Counted from the stretch's first letter, positions 49,919 through 59,690 are shown. The stretch: 64,000 bases of DNA from Micromonospora olivasterospora (GCF_007830265.1 NZ_VLKE01000001.1:1612001-1676000); one strand, 5' to 3'. A program made the numbers and translations. The notes: generated from the sequence alone by a model not told the origin.

Positions 49919-49974
49919 CATGTCGGCGACGTGGCGGTATCCGGTCGAGCGGATACCGCCGTGTCGGCGGCATG
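49919..49974. terminator. 25-bp palindrome between the DUF1023 and glmS genes
   Basis: Imperfect inverted repeat, 25 bases each side of a 6-base loop (49919-49943 with 49950-49974), with 4-5 mismatches. CGGTATCCG pairs perfectly near the loop. The outer part contains CATGTCGGCGAC, which also appears in the repeats at 23511 and 23553. It lies between convergent genes, so it may terminate both; it also resembles a dispersed element. Confidence 0.7.
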
Positions 49975-49996
49975 GTGGGCGGTAACCGGCCGCCGG

Positions 49997-51910
49997 CTAC
50001 TCGACGGTGACGGACTTGGCCAGGTTGCGGGGCTGGTCGACGTCGTGGCCCCGGGCCGCCGCGATCTCCGCCGCGAGCACCTGCAACGGCACGGTGGTCA
50101 CCAGCGGCGCGAGCAGCGTGGGCGTACGCGGCACGTAGATCAGGTCATCGGCGTACCGGACCACCGACTCGTCGCCCTCCTCGGCGATCACGATCGTCCG
50201 CGCGCCCCGGGCCCGTACCTCCTGGATGTTGGAGACGACCTTGTCGTGCAGCACGCCCCGGCCGACCGGCGACGGCACGATGCAGATCACCGGCGTGCCC
50301 TTGTCGATCAGCGCGATCGGGCCGTGCTTGAGCTCGCCCGCGGCGAAGCCCTCGGCGTGCATGTACGCCAGCTCCTTGAGCTTGAGCGCGCCCTCCAGGG
50401 CCACCGGGTAGCCGACGTGCCGGCCGATGAAGAGCACGGTCGGCTCCGACTTGATCTGCCGGGCCAGCTCGCGGACCGGCTCGATCCGGCTGAGCAGCTC
50501 GCGCAGCTTGCCGGGCATCTGGTGGAGCTGGTCCACCACAGCGGCCACCTCGTCGGCGAACTTGATCCCGCGCACCTGCGCCAGGTGCAGGCCGATCAGG
50601 TAGCAGGCGACGAGCTGGGTGAGGAACGCCTTGGTGGAGGCGACCGCGATCTCCGGCCCGCCGTGGGTGTAGAGGACCGCGTCGGACTCGCGCGGGATGG
50701 TGGAGCCGTTGGTGTTGCAGATGGCCAGCACCCGGGCCTTCTGTTCCTTGGCGTGCCGCAGCGCCATCAGGGTGTCCATGGTCTCGCCGGACTGCGAGAT
50801 GACCACGATCAGGGTGGACCGGTCGAGGACGGGGTCCCGGTAGCGGAACTCGCTGGCCAGCTCGACCTCGCAGGGGATGCGGGTCCAGTGCTCGATGGCG
50901 TACTTGGCGACCAGCCCGGAGTGGTACGCGGTGCCGCACGCGACGATGAAGATCTTGTCGACGTCGCGCAGGTCCTGGTCGCTCAGGCGGACCTCGTCGA
51001 GCATGATCTCGCCGCTGTCGGTGAGCCGGCCGAGCAGCGTGTCGGCGACGGCCTGCGGCTGCTCCTCGATCTCCTTGAGCATGAACCAGTCGTAGCCGCC
51101 CTTCTCCGCGGCCGACGAGTCCCAGTCGATGTGGAAGTCCTTGCCGGCGGCGGGCTGGCCGGCGAAGTCGGTGATCTCGATCGTCTCGGCGGTGATGAGG
51201 ACGATCTGGTCCTGGCCGAGCTCGACCGCGTCGCGGGTGTGCTCGATGAACGCGGCCACGTCGCTGGCGAGGTAGTTCTCCCCGGCGCCCCGGCCGACGA
51301 CCAGCGGCGAGTTGCGCCGGGCGCCGACCACCGCGCCGGGCACCTCGGCGTCGACGGCGAGCAGCGTGAACGCGCCTTCGAGGCGCTGGCAGACCGCGCG
51401 CATCGCGGCGGCCAGCAGCTGCGGCCCGTTCGCCTCGCCGGCGGCGCGCAGCTCGGCCAGCGCGGCGGAGAGCAGGTGGGCGGCGCACTCGGTGTCGGTG
51501 TCGCTGCTGAACTGGACGCCGTCGGCCTCCAGCTCGGCGCGGAGCTTGGCGAAGTTCTCGATGATGCCGTTGTGGATCACGGCGACCCGGCCGTCCGGCG
51601 CGACGTGCGGGTGCGCGTTGCGGTCGGTGGGACCGCCGTGGGTGGCCCAGCGGGTGTGCCCGATGGCGGTGGTGCCGTCGCCGATGCCGATCGGGCTCGC
51701 CGCGCAGCCCTCGGGGTCGGTCGCCGCCCGCTCGGAGAGCACCTTCTCGAGGTTGGCCAGCTTGCCCGCCCTCTTCTCGGTCAGCAACTCGTTCTCGCAG
51801 ACCACGGCGACCCCGGCCGAGTCGTAGCCGCGGTACTCCAGACGGCGCAGGCCGTCGAGCACGATGCCGAGCGCCGGGCGCGCGCCGGCGTAACCCACGA
51901 TTCCACACAT
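49997..51910 (-). CDS. glmS: glutamine-fructose-6-phosphate aminotransferase
   Basis: First step of UDP-GlcNAc synthesis for the cell wall. The 637-aa protein starts MCGIVGYAG, the Cys being the glutamine-hydrolysing nucleophile, with HTRWATHGGPTDRNAHPH in the amidotransferase domain. Two SIS domains (VACGTAYHSGLVAKYAIEHW, VISQSGETMDTLMALRHAKE) and the C-terminal PRNLAKSVTVE complete it. glmM for the next step lies 4 kb away. Start by MCGIV. Confidence 0.98.
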   Translation of the reverse strand: MCGIVGYAGARPALGIVLDGLRRLEYRGYDSAGVAVVCENELLTEKRAGKLANLEKVLSERAATDPEGCAASPIGIGDGTTAIGHTRWATHGGPTDRNAHPHVAPDGRVAVIHNGIIENFAKLRAELEADGVQFSSDTDTECAAHLLSAALAELRAAGEANGPQLLAAAMRAVCQRLEGAFTLLAVDAEVPGAVVGARRNSPLVVGRGAGENYLASDVAAFIEHTRDAVELGQDQIVLITAETIEITDFAGQPAAGKDFHIDWDSSAAEKGGYDWFMLKEIEEQPQAVADTLLGRLTDSGEIMLDEVRLSDQDLRDVDKIFIVACGTAYHSGLVAKYAIEHWTRIPCEVELASEFRYRDPVLDRSTLIVVISQSGETMDTLMALRHAKEQKARVLAICNTNGSTIPRESDAVLYTHGGPEIAVASTKAFLTQLVACYLIGLHLAQVRGIKFADEVAAVVDQLHQMPGKLRELLSRIEPVRELARQIKSEPTVLFIGRHVGYPVALEGALKLKELAYMHAEGFAAGELKHGPIALIDKGTPVICIVPSPVGRGVLHDKVVSNIQEVRARGARTIVIAEEGDESVVRYADDLIYVPRTPTLLAPLVTTVPLQVLAAEIAAARGHDVDQPRNLAKSVTVE

Positions 51911-52222
51911 GGTCCGCAGCCTAACCCAGTTTCGCTCATCACGCGTGCGCAGAAGCCAGGTAAACAAGCACTGAATCTGATCGAACGGCCGGAAGTCATG
52001 GCTCGGGGCCGGTTTGCGGGGCACCGCGGCATCCCGCGGACGCCGAGCGCCGGAGGCGCCGGAACAGTCGGAGCCGGCCCGGGTGGGGCGCACGGTCGGA
52101 GGCGGCCGGGTGGGGCGCACCACGTACATTGGGGTCCCCTCGGGGAACGCGGCCCCGGCAGCGGGTTCCGGCGTCCCCACCCCCGCACCGCGGTCCTGGG
52201 CCGCGTCCCCTCTCCGGAGGCG
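51911..52222. other. divergent region between glmS and the MmpS-like gene
   Basis: A 312-base region. A 14-base segment (CGGGTGGGGCGCAC) is repeated directly near 52080 and 52107. TACATT near 52125 is a possible -10 element for the plus-strand gene. No RNA motif or gene was seen. Confidence 0.35.
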
Positions 52223-53121
52223 TTGATTTCCGAGGCGTCGCCCTCCCCCGAGCCGACCCCGCCCGCCGGATCCGAGCCGGCGAGCCCGCCGGCTCCGGAC
52301 CCGTCCGGCCCAGCGGGATCGCCGTGGTCGCCCCCGGACCCGATCGCCCCGGCACAGCCGTGGGCGGCACCGGAGCCGTGGTCGCCACCTGCCCCGGCGA
52401 CCATGCCACCCCCGTGGACCGCGCCCGCCGCGTCGGGCGGCACCGAAGACCCGGTCGGGCCGGGCCCCGTCCCACCGGCCGACGGCGGGCAGCCCTGGCC
52501 GGGGTACGGCCCGACGGGCTGGCCGCCCGGGTACCAGCAGCCGGGGTACCCGCCGCCCGGCTACCCACCGCCGTACGCGTACCCCGGGCAACCGCCCTCC
52601 TCCGGCTCCGACCGCACGGTGGTGGGCCTGGTCATCGGGCTGGCGGTCGTGCTGGTGGTCGGGCTGTGTGCTGCGCCGGGCTGGCCGGCGTCCTCTCCAC
52701 ATTTCCCGACGACCAGTCGGTCGCCGAGGAGCCCTGGTACGACGACCCAGTCGACGACGGGTACGACGAGGAGCCCACCGAACCCGCCCCGACCACGTTT
52801 CCCGCCGATCCGAGCAAGAAGCCGATCACCCGGCCGACCTCCGGGCCGGCACCGGTGACCGTGGTGTACGAGGTCACCGGCGCCGGACGGGCCGACATCG
52901 CGTACTTCGACGCCGAGAGCGACCTCATCCACGTCGACGGGGCGAAGCTGCCGTGGCGCACCACGATCCGGACCGACGGCAAGAGCCGGGTCATGGTGGA
53001 GGCCAGCGAGGCCGACTTCGCCAGCGGATCGCCGGCCTGCCGGGTCACGGTCACCGGGGCCGGCAAGCCGGCGTCCGGCACGGACACGGGTTCCTGGCGC
53101 GTCACCTGTTCGCCCGAGTGA
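52223..53121 (+). pseudogene. MmpS-like membrane protein, frame broken by one base
   Basis: A Pro-rich N-terminus (SEASPSPEPTPPAGSEPASP, GYQQPGYPPPGYPPPYAYP), one membrane helix (TVVGLVIGLAVVLVVG) and an MmpS-type C-terminus (VTVVYEVTGAGRADIAYFDA, SGSPACRVTVTGAGK). The helix and the C-terminal part are in different frames; the change is near 52670-52680 (GCTGCGCCGGGC) and equals one missing base. The start is TTG 52223 or, with SD GGAGG at the ideal five bases, ATT 52226, giving M-SEASP. MmpS proteins pair with MmpL exporters, but none is here. Probably intact in the real genome. Confidence 0.75.
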
Positions 53122-53161
53122 GGGTGGGCCCCGGGCGGGGACTGGCCGTAGGCTGGCCGAC

Positions 53162-54358
53162 GTGACGACCACCGCCGATGTCGACCCGCTGGTGGCCCGG
53201 ATGCGGCCGTTCGGGACGACCGTCTTCGCCGAGATGTCCGCCCTGGCCGTCCGCACCGGCGCGGTCAACCTCGGCCAGGGCTTCCCGGACGCCGACGGCC
53301 CGCCCGAGATGCTCGCCGCCGCCGCGGAGGCGCTGCGCGGCGGGCAGAACCAGTACCCGCCGGGTCCGGGCGTGCCCGCGCTGCGCGCCGCCGTGGCCGC
53401 CCACCAGCGCCGGTTCTGGGGCCTGGAGTACGACCCCGACGGCGAGGTCGTCGTCACCGCCGGGGCCACCGAGGCGATCGCCGCGAGCGTGCTCGCCCTC
53501 TGCGAGGCGGGCGACGAGGTGGTCTGCTTCGAGCCGTACTACGACTCGTACGCCGCCTCGATCGCGCTGGCCGGGGCGGTCCGCCGGCCGGTGACCCTGC
53601 GGCCCGGCCCGGACGGCCGCTACGCGTTCGACCCGGACGCGCTGCGCGCGGCGTTCGGGCCGCGGACCCGGCTGGTGCTGCTGAACTCCCCGCACAACCC
53701 GACCGGCAAGGTCTTCACCCCCGACGAGCTGGCCCTGGTCGCCGAGCTGTGCCGGGAGCACGACGCGTACGCGGTGACCGACGAGGTGTACGAGCACCTC
53801 GTCTTCGCCGACGCCGCCGCCGGGCACGTCCCGCTGGCCACCCTGCCCGGCATGCGCGAGCGCACCCTGCGCATCTCCTCCGCCGGCAAGACGTTCTCCT
53901 GCACGGGCTGGAAGGTGGGCTGGGTCAGCGGTCCCGCGCCGCTGGTGTCGGCGGTGCTGCGGGTCAAGCAGTTCCTCACGTTCGTCAACGCCGCACCGTT
54001 GCAGCCGGCGGTGGCGGTGGCGCTCGCGCTGCCGGACGCGTACTTCGCGGAGTTCGCCGCGGGCATGCGGGCCCGGCGGCACCAGCTCGTCGCCGGACTG
54101 ACCGACGCCGGGTTCGACGTGCTCACCCCGGAGGGGACGTACTTCGTCACCGCCGACGTCACCCCGCTCGGCGGGCGGGACGGGATCGAGTTCTGCCGGT
54201 CGCTGCCGCAGCGCTGCGGGGTGGTGGCCGTGCCGACGCAGGTCTTCTACGACGATCCCGAAGCGGGCCGGCGGCTGGTCCGGTTCGCCTTCTGCAAGCG
54301 GCCGGAGGTGCTCACCGAGGCCGTCGCCCGGCTGCGCACACTGGGCACCGGCGGATGA
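53162..54358 (+). CDS. class I/II aminotransferase (DapC / methionine aminotransferase type)
   Basis: A 398-aa fold type I PLP enzyme. PLP Lys is in ISSAGKTFSCTGWKVGWVSG; the Asn/Pro site is NSPHNPTGKVFTPDELALVA; DEVYEHLVF holds the Asp. It opens VFAEMSALAVRTGAVNLGQG FPDADGPPEM when joined, like N-succinyldiaminopimelate aminotransferases and methionine/kynurenine aminotransferases. The substrate cannot be fixed from sequence. GTG 53162 is the first start after the preceding stop. Confidence 0.9.
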   Translation: MTTTADVDPLVARMRPFGTTVFAEMSALAVRTGAVNLGQGFPDADGPPEMLAAAAEALRGGQNQYPPGPGVPALRAAVAAHQRRFWGLEYDPDGEVVVTAGATEAIAASVLALCEAGDEVVCFEPYYDSYAASIALAGAVRRPVTLRPGPDGRYAFDPDALRAAFGPRTRLVLLNSPHNPTGKVFTPDELALVAELCREHDAYAVTDEVYEHLVFADAAAGHVPLATLPGMRERTLRISSAGKTFSCTGWKVGWVSGPAPLVSAVLRVKQFLTFVNAAPLQPAVAVALALPDAYFAEFAAGMRARRHQLVAGLTDAGFDVLTPEGTYFVTADVTPLGGRDGIEFCRSLPQRCGVVAVPTQVFYDDPEAGRRLVRFAFCKRPEVLTEAVARLRTLGTGG

Positions 54359-54418
54359 CGGCCGCGGTCGCCGGCCGGGCCCGGCGGCTGGCGGGACACC
54401 GAGGTCCCGGGGCTGGCC

Positions 54419-54517
54419 ATGGCCGAGGTGACCGTGGCCGCCCCGGCGCTGGGCCTCGACGCCGCCCGGATCGCCGAGCTGGCGGCGCGCTTCCTGGCCC
54501 GGGTCTCGGCAGCCTGA
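54419..54517 (+). pseudogene. short fragment of an unidentified coding sequence
   Basis: A 33-codon frame reads MAEVTVAAPALGLDAARIAE then LAARFLARVSAA and is open upstream to about 54360 (WRDTEVPGLA). The composition is that of a real C-terminus but the origin was not recognised. Between an intact gene and a truncated one, it is likely a leftover of a deleted gene. Confidence 0.35.
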
Positions 54518-54525
54518 CCCGCCGG

Positions 54526-55090
54526 TCAGCCCGCCGCCCGGGTCGGCGCGGCCTCCGGCTCGGGGGGCGCGACCGGGCTCCGGTCCCGCGCGAGCGTGCC
54601 GAGCAGCGCGCCGCCGTCGGCAAGCAGCACCTGCTCGGCGTCGTCCACGAACGCGAGGTCGGCCTCGACGTGCCGGCTGGCGGCGGAGAGCAGCAGCCGT
54701 ACGACGGGGTCCTCGGCCCGGCGCCGGAGACCGTCGAGGTTGCGCAGCTCGCGCATGAGGTGGCCGCGCTGGTTGCCGAGCACCGTGCGGACGGTCTCCG
54801 CCGCGCCTGAGCGCGCGGCGGCGGTGACCTTGAGGAAGAAGTCGTCCCGGAAGCCGCCGCCGCGCGCGCTGGGCTCGCCGAGCCAGCGTTCCAGCTCAGC
54901 CCGCCCCTCGGGGGTCAGCTCGTAGACCACCCGGTCGGGCTTCACCGGCTGGGCCTGCCGCTCGGCCACGACCAGGCCGTCGCGGGAGAGCCGGTCGAGG
55001 ATCTGGTAGAGGTGCCCGATGTTCAGGGGCCCCCACTGCGGGCCGACCGCCTCCTCGAACGCGCCCTTCAGCCCGTAGCCGTAGCGGGTC
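54526..55090 (-). pseudogene. PadR-family regulator lacking its N-terminus
   Basis: The winged helix and C-terminal PadR domain are in frame: YGYGLKGAFEEAVGPQWGPL, then NIGHLYQILDRLSRDGLVVA, and KPDRVVYELTPEGRAELERW. The first ~15 residues are missing and the frame has no start codon before a stop at about 55114; only an internal GTG at 54969 remains. The break coincides with the break of the divergent ABC gene, consistent with one deletion. Confidence 0.8.
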
Positions 55091-55564
55091 GGCTTCGTCT
55101 TCCAGCGCTACCACCTGCTGCCGGCGCTGACCGTGCTGGACAACGTGATCGCCCCGGTGCTGCCCCGGCGCGGCCGGGCCGACCACGTGGCCCGCGCCCG
55201 GGAACTGCTCGACGCGGTCGGGCTCGCCGGCCGGGAGCGGGCGTTGCCGACGCAGCTCTCCGGCGGCCAGCAGCAGCGCGTCGCCATCGCCCGCGCCCTG
55301 ATGGGCGAGCCCCGGCTGCTGCTGGCGGACGAGCCCACCGGCAACCTCGACTCGGCCACCGGCGGGCAGATCCTCGACCTGCTGCTCGACCTGCGCGACC
55401 GGCACGGCATGACGGTCCTGCTGGCCACCCACGACCCCGCCATCGCCGCGCGGTGCGACCGGCTGCTCCGGCTCGGCGACGGCCGGATCGTCGAGGACCT
55501 CGACCTCACCGGCGGCGAGGACCCCGCCGACACCTACGACCGGGCGACGCGTCTGCGCCTCTGA
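55091..55564 (+). pseudogene. ABC transporter ATPase lacking its N-terminus
   Basis: About 158 codons of a LolD/MacB-like ATPase: [20 protein letters not shown] (Q-loop), [20 protein letters not shown] (signature), [20 protein letters not shown] (Walker B), [12 protein letters not shown] (switch His) and a normal end. Walker A and ~70 residues before are absent. It is head to head with the truncated padR gene, and no permease follows. Confidence 0.82.
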
Positions 55565-55623
55565 CCGGCGACCGCGGTGCCCGGTCCCGGCGCGGTCCCG
55601 GCCCGGGGCCGGGCACCGACGGG

Positions 55624-56979
55624 TCAGGCGGTGGGGCTGGCGGCCCGGACCCGGTCGGCGATGCGCTCGGCGACCTCCCGGGCGGTCGTCTCCGTGGCCG
55701 CCTCGACCATCACCCGCACCAGCGGCTCGGTGCCCGACGGGCGCAGCAGCACCCGGCCGCTCTCGCCCAGCTCCGCCTCGGCCCGCTCGACCTCGGCCCG
55801 GACGGCCGGGGCGGCGGCGCCGACGGTACGGTCCCCGACCGGCACGTTGATCAGCACCTGGGGCAGCCTGGTCAGCACCGCGGCCAGCTCGGCCAGGGAC
55901 CTTCCGCTGGCGGCCATCCGGGCCATCAGGTGCAGCCCGGTCAGCACGCCGTCGCCGGTGGTGGCGTACGCCGGCATGACGATGTGCCCGCTCTGCTCCC
56001 CGCCCAGGGCCAGCCCGGAGGCGCGCAGTTCCTCCAGCACGTACCGGTCGCCGACCTTGGTCTCGACCAGCCGGATGCCCTGTGCGGACATGGCCAGGCG
56101 CAGGCCGAGGTTGCTCATCACCGTGGCGACGAGGGTGTCGTCGGTGAGCTCGCCGGCCTCCCGCATGGCCAGGGCGAGAATCGCCATCACCTGGTCGCCG
56201 TCGACCTCGTCGCCGTCGGCGGTCACCGCGACGCACCGGTCGGCGTCGCCGTCGTGGGCGATGCCCAGGTGGGCGCCGTGCTCGACCACCGCGGCGCGCA
56301 GCGCGTCGATGTGGTTGGACCCGCACCCGTCGTTGATGTTGAGCCCGTCCGGCTCGGCGTGGATCGCGACGACCTCGGCCCCCGCCTCCCGGTACGCCAC
56401 GGGGGCCACCTCGGCCGCCGCGCCGTTGGCGCAGTCGACCACGACCTTGATCCCGTCGAGGCGGTGCGGCACCGTGTTGACCAGGTGCTGGACGTAGTGG
56501 TCGGCGCCGTCGAGCAGGTCGTGCACCCGGCCCACCCCGGCGCCGATCGGCCGGTCCCACGCGCTGGCGGCGTTCGCCTCGACGGCCGCCTCGATCCGCG
56601 CCTCGATCTCGTCCGGCAGCTTGTGCCCGCCGGCGGCGAACAGCTTGATCCCGTTGTCGGGCATGGGGTTGTGCGAGGCGGAGAGCATCACGCCGAGGTC
56701 GGCCTTGGCCTCGGCGGTGAGGAACGCCACGGCCGGGGTGGGCAGCACGCCGACCCGGACGACGTTGGCGCCGGCGCTGGTGAGCCCGGCCACCACGGCG
56801 GCCTCCAGCATCTCGCCGCTGGCCCGGGTGTCCCGGCCGACGACGGCCAGCGGGGGATGGCTGCGGTCCGACTCGGCCAGTGTGTGTGCGGCGGCGACCG
56901 CCACCGCGAGCGCCAGCTCGGGTGTGAGATCCGCGTTCGCCCGCCCGCGTACGCCGTCCGTGCCGAACAACCGACCCAT
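55624..56979 (-). CDS. glmM: phosphoglucosamine mutase
   Basis: Converts glucosamine-6-P to glucosamine-1-P for UDP-GlcNAc. The 451-aa protein starts [20 protein letters not shown] and has the phospho-Ser in [20 protein letters not shown], the metal-binding [17 protein letters not shown] [20 protein letters not shown] and phosphate-binding [15 protein letters not shown]. It lies downstream of rplM-rpsI in the standard order. Confidence 0.98.
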   Translation of the reverse strand: MGRLFGTDGVRGRANADLTPELALAVAVAAAHTLAESDRSHPPLAVVGRDTRASGEMLEAAVVAGLTSAGANVVRVGVLPTPAVAFLTAEAKADLGVMLSASHNPMPDNGIKLFAAGGHKLPDEIEARIEAAVEANAASAWDRPIGAGVGRVHDLLDGADHYVQHLVNTVPHRLDGIKVVVDCANGAAAEVAPVAYREAGAEVVAIHAEPDGLNINDGCGSNHIDALRAAVVEHGAHLGIAHDGDADRCVAVTADGDEVDGDQVMAILALAMREAGELTDDTLVATVMSNLGLRLAMSAQGIRLVETKVGDRYVLEELRASGLALGGEQSGHIVMPAYATTGDGVLTGLHLMARMAASGRSLAELAAVLTRLPQVLINVPVGDRTVGAAAPAVRAEVERAEAELGESGRVLLRPSGTEPLVRVMVEAATETTAREVAERIADRVRAASPTA

Positions 56980-57022
56980 ACCGCCAACCTCCGAAGAAAC
57001 GGTACAACCAGAAAAAGCGGAA

Positions 57023-57065
57023 ACGGCCGGGCCACCTCCCGGTAGAGGGGAGGCGGACCCGGCCG
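57023..57065 (-). terminator. terminator after rpsI
   Basis: An ~18-bp stem (ACGGCCGGG-CC-A-CCTCCC with its complement, one bulge and one mismatch) with a six-base loop, followed on the minus strand by TTTCCGCTTTTTC. It is an intrinsic terminator of the rplM-rpsI operon and lies before glmM. Confidence 0.85.
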
Positions 57066-57095
57066 TCCGTCAGACGTACAACGCGAGGCTGATGA

Positions 57096-57560
57096 TCAGC
57101 GCTTCGAGTACTGGGGCGCCTTACGGGCCTTCTTGAGGCCGTACTTCTTGCTCTCCTTGACCCGGGCGTCACGGGTCAGGAAGCCGGCCTTCTTCAGGGC
57201 CGGGCGGTCGTCCGGCTCGCTGACGATCAGCGCCCGGGCGATGGCGAGCCGCAGCGCACCGGCCTGGCCGGTGGTGCCGCCGCCCCGCAGGTTGGCGATG
57301 ACGTCGAACGCCTCGGCCTTCTCGGCGGTCACCAGCGGGTCCTTGATGAGCTGCTGGTGCACCTTGCTCGGGAAGTAGGCCTCGAGGTCGCGGCCGTTGC
57401 AGGTGATCTTGCCGCTGCCCGGGACGATGCGGACCCGGACGATGGCCTCCTTGCGCCGACCCACGGTCTGGATCGGCCGGTCGCCACGGGGCGCGCGGGC
57501 GACGGGCGCCGGCGCCTCGGCGGCCTCGGGGGCAACCTCGGTGGCGGTGATGTCGGTCAT
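57096..57560 (-). CDS. rpsI: 30S ribosomal protein S9
   Basis: 154 aa. [40 protein letters not shown] and the C-terminal [17 protein letters not shown] (the tail that reaches the P-site tRNA) are all present. A Glu/Ala/Pro-rich N-terminal extension of ~25 residues is usual in actinobacteria. It follows rplM by 20 bases. ATG 57560 has AGGAA upstream. Confidence 0.98.
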   Translation of the reverse strand: MTDITATEVAPEAAEAPAPVARAPRGDRPIQTVGRRKEAIVRVRIVPGSGKITCNGRDLEAYFPSKVHQQLIKDPLVTAEKAEAFDVIANLRGGGTTGQAGALRLAIARALIVSEPDDRPALKKAGFLTRDARVKESKKYGLKKARKAPQYSKR

Positions 57561-57580
57561 GCTGATTCCTTCGCCCGCGC

Positions 57581-58024
57581 TCACTGCGCGATCTGCTTGA
57601 TCTCGAACGGCACCGGCTGCTGCGCGCCGTGCGGGTGCTCGGCACCGGCGTAGACCTTCAGCTTCTTGATCAGCTGGCGGCCGAGCTTGTTGTGCGGGAG
57701 CATCCCCTTCACGGCCAGCTCGATGGCCCGCTCGGGACGCTTGCTGAGCAGCTCCTCGTAGCCGACCCGCTTGAGGCCGCCCGGGTAACCCGAGTGGCGG
57801 TAAGCGACCTTGGTCTGGCGCTTGTTGCCGGTCAGCGCGACCTTGCCCGCGTTCACGATGACGACGAAGTCGCCCGTGTCGACGTGCGGCGCGAAAGTCG
57901 GCTTGTGCTTACCGCGCAGCAGCGTGGCGGCGTGGGTGGCCAGGCGGCCCAGCACGACATCAGAGGCGTCGATGACGTGCCACTGACGCTCGATCTCACC
58001 CGGCTTCGGGCTGTACGTACGCAC
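57581..58024 (-). CDS. rplM: 50S ribosomal protein L13
   Basis: 147 aa, full length. [60 protein letters not shown] and the [20 protein letters not shown] end are conserved. The GTG start follows AAGGTAGACCT. The promoter lies in 58025-58232; in that gap no other feature was seen. Confidence 0.98.
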   Translation of the reverse strand: MRTYSPKPGEIERQWHVIDASDVVLGRLATHAATLLRGKHKPTFAPHVDTGDFVVIVNAGKVALTGNKRQTKVAYRHSGYPGGLKRVGYEELLSKRPERAIELAVKGMLPHNKLGRQLIKKLKVYAGAEHPHGAQQPVPFEIKQIAQ

Positions 58025-58232
58025 AGGTCTACCTTGTCTCGTCGTCGGTCTGGGGCTGCGCGCCGAGGTGACCAGGGCTTCCCGGCCGGACCAGCGCGCA
58101 CGAACGACCAAGCGTACCTGATGTGGCACGCCTCTGGATGTCGTACAACAGCAGGCAACGATACCCGGCGCCCCATCGGCAGGTCAAAACGGGGTGCCAC
58201 GCCGGGTGGCCCGCGCTTTGCCATGGTGCAGG

Positions 58233-59606
58233 TCACACGCCGGGAATCCTACGCGGCCCCGGCCGGAGGAACACCACCCAGGTCACGACGACGCAGAGGG
58301 CGTACCAGCCGATGAAGGTCAGGTAGGCCGCGTCCGCCGTTCCGGAGGAGAGGAAGGACTGCCGGAAGGCCACGTTCACCAGCACCCCACCCGAGGCGCC
58401 GACCGCCCCCGCGATCCCGATCAGCGCCCCGGACAGCCGCCGGCCCCGGCGCTCGGCCGCCGCCCGGTCCCCCGTCCGCTCGGTCTCCGCGACGGCACGG
58501 GCCCGGAAGATCGCCGGGATCATCTTGTACGTCGACCCGTTGCCGATCCCGGAGAAGACGAAGAGCGCCAGGAACCCGACGAGGTAGAGCGGGAACGACC
58601 GCTCCCGCGCGGCGTACAGCACCACGGTGGCGCCCGCGGCCATGGCGACGAAGTTCCAGAAGGTGACCCGGGCCCCGCCGAGCCGGTCGGCGAGCTGGCC
58701 GCCGAGCGGCCGGATCAGCGAGCCGACCAGCGGCCCGAGGAACGTCAGCCAGGCGGCGTCGACCGGGGTCGGGAACCGGTCGTGGAACTGGAGCTGGAGC
58801 ACCTGGCCGAAGGCGAAGCCGAAGCCGATGAACGAGCCGAAGGTGCCGAGGTAGAGCAGGGACATCACCCACGTGTGCGGGTCGCGGGCGGCCGCGCGCA
58901 GCGCCCCCGGCTCGTTGCGCGCCCCGGGGACGTTGTCCAGCCAGCGCGCCGAGGCGAGGGCCGCGGCCACGATCAGCGGCAGGTAGACCGCCGGCACCAG
59001 CCGGGGGTACGCGGCCCCGGTGGCCGCCAGCACCGCCAGCCCGACGAGCTGCACCGCCGGCACGCCGAGGTTGCCGCCGCCGGCGTTCAGGCCGAGCGCC
59101 CGCCCCTTGAGCCGGTCGGGGAAGAACAGGTTGATGTTCGCCATCGAGGAGGCGAAATTGCCGCCGCCGACCCCAGTCAGGCAGGCCAGCACCATCAGCG
59201 TCGAGTACGACACCCCCGGCTCGATCAGCACCGCCATCGGGACCGCGGGCACCAGCAGCAGCAGCGCGCTGACGATCGTCCAGTTCCGGCCGCCGAACCG
59301 GGCGACCGCCAGGGTGTACGGCAGCCGCAGCACCGCGCCCAGGGCGGCCGGCACGGCGGTGAGCAGGAACTTTCCGGCCGGATCGATCCCGTACTCCGGG
59401 CCGAGGAAGAGCACCATCACCGACCAGAGGCTCCACACGGAGAAGCCGACGTGCTCGGCGAAGATCGAGACGTACAGGTTCCGGCGGGCGATCGGGGCGC
59501 CGGTGGTCTCCCAGAACCCGGGGTCCTCCGGGCGCCAGTCGGTGATCCGTCGCGGGCGCCCGACGGCGTCCGGGACCGCGGGCCTGGGGGAAGCGAGCGT
59601 GCTCAC
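58233..59606 (-). CDS. narK: nitrate/nitrite MFS transporter, NarK type
   Basis: A 457-aa membrane protein with about twelve helices. The nitrate signature occurs twice in the family; here GVGGGNFASSMANINLFFPD is the first and GSFIGFGFAFGQVLQ lies at the second repeat. RLPYTLAVARFGGRNWTIVS is also typical. GTG 59606 has GAGGAGGAG just upstream. nasA and a nirB-like gene 2-4 kb away make nitrate uptake for assimilation likely. A GlnR-like arrangement lies upstream. Confidence 0.94.
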   Translation of the reverse strand: MSTLASPRPAVPDAVGRPRRITDWRPEDPGFWETTGAPIARRNLYVSIFAEHVGFSVWSLWSVMVLFLGPEYGIDPAGKFLLTAVPAALGAVLRLPYTLAVARFGGRNWTIVSALLLLVPAVPMAVLIEPGVSYSTLMVLACLTGVGGGNFASSMANINLFFPDRLKGRALGLNAGGGNLGVPAVQLVGLAVLAATGAAYPRLVPAVYLPLIVAAALASARWLDNVPGARNEPGALRAAARDPHTWVMSLLYLGTFGSFIGFGFAFGQVLQLQFHDRFPTPVDAAWLTFLGPLVGSLIRPLGGQLADRLGGARVTFWNFVAMAAGATVVLYAARERSFPLYLVGFLALFVFSGIGNGSTYKMIPAIFRARAVAETERTGDRAAAERRGRRLSGALIGIAGAVGASGGVLVNVAFRQSFLSSGTADAAYLTFIGWYALCVVVTWVVFLRPGPRRIPGV

Positions 59607-59652
59607 GGCAACTCCTCCTCGTCGGTGACGAGGAGGACGCTAGGAACGGATG

Positions 59653-59690
59653 GTTTCCCGGCTGTGCCCGTCCGGGGTCGGGTCGGAAAC
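59653..59690. promoter_or_regulatory. possible GlnR box upstream of narK
   Basis: GTTTC-N6-GTGCC-N6-GGGTC-N6-GAAAC with exact 11-bp spacing, 47-84 bases upstream of the narK start. The outer half-sites are GlnR-like GAAAC in opposite orientation; the inner ones match the GTnAC consensus only in part. A site of this kind would fit nitrogen control of nitrate uptake. Confidence 0.4.

Noticed and set aside
49997..52222. glmS ribozyme or amino-sugar riboswitch
   Set aside because: No ribozyme core was recognised upstream of glmS; the class is typical of Firmicutes.
58025..58232. Ribosomal-protein leader regulatory RNA before rplM
   Set aside because: No clear conserved stem was found that could be defended from sequence alone.
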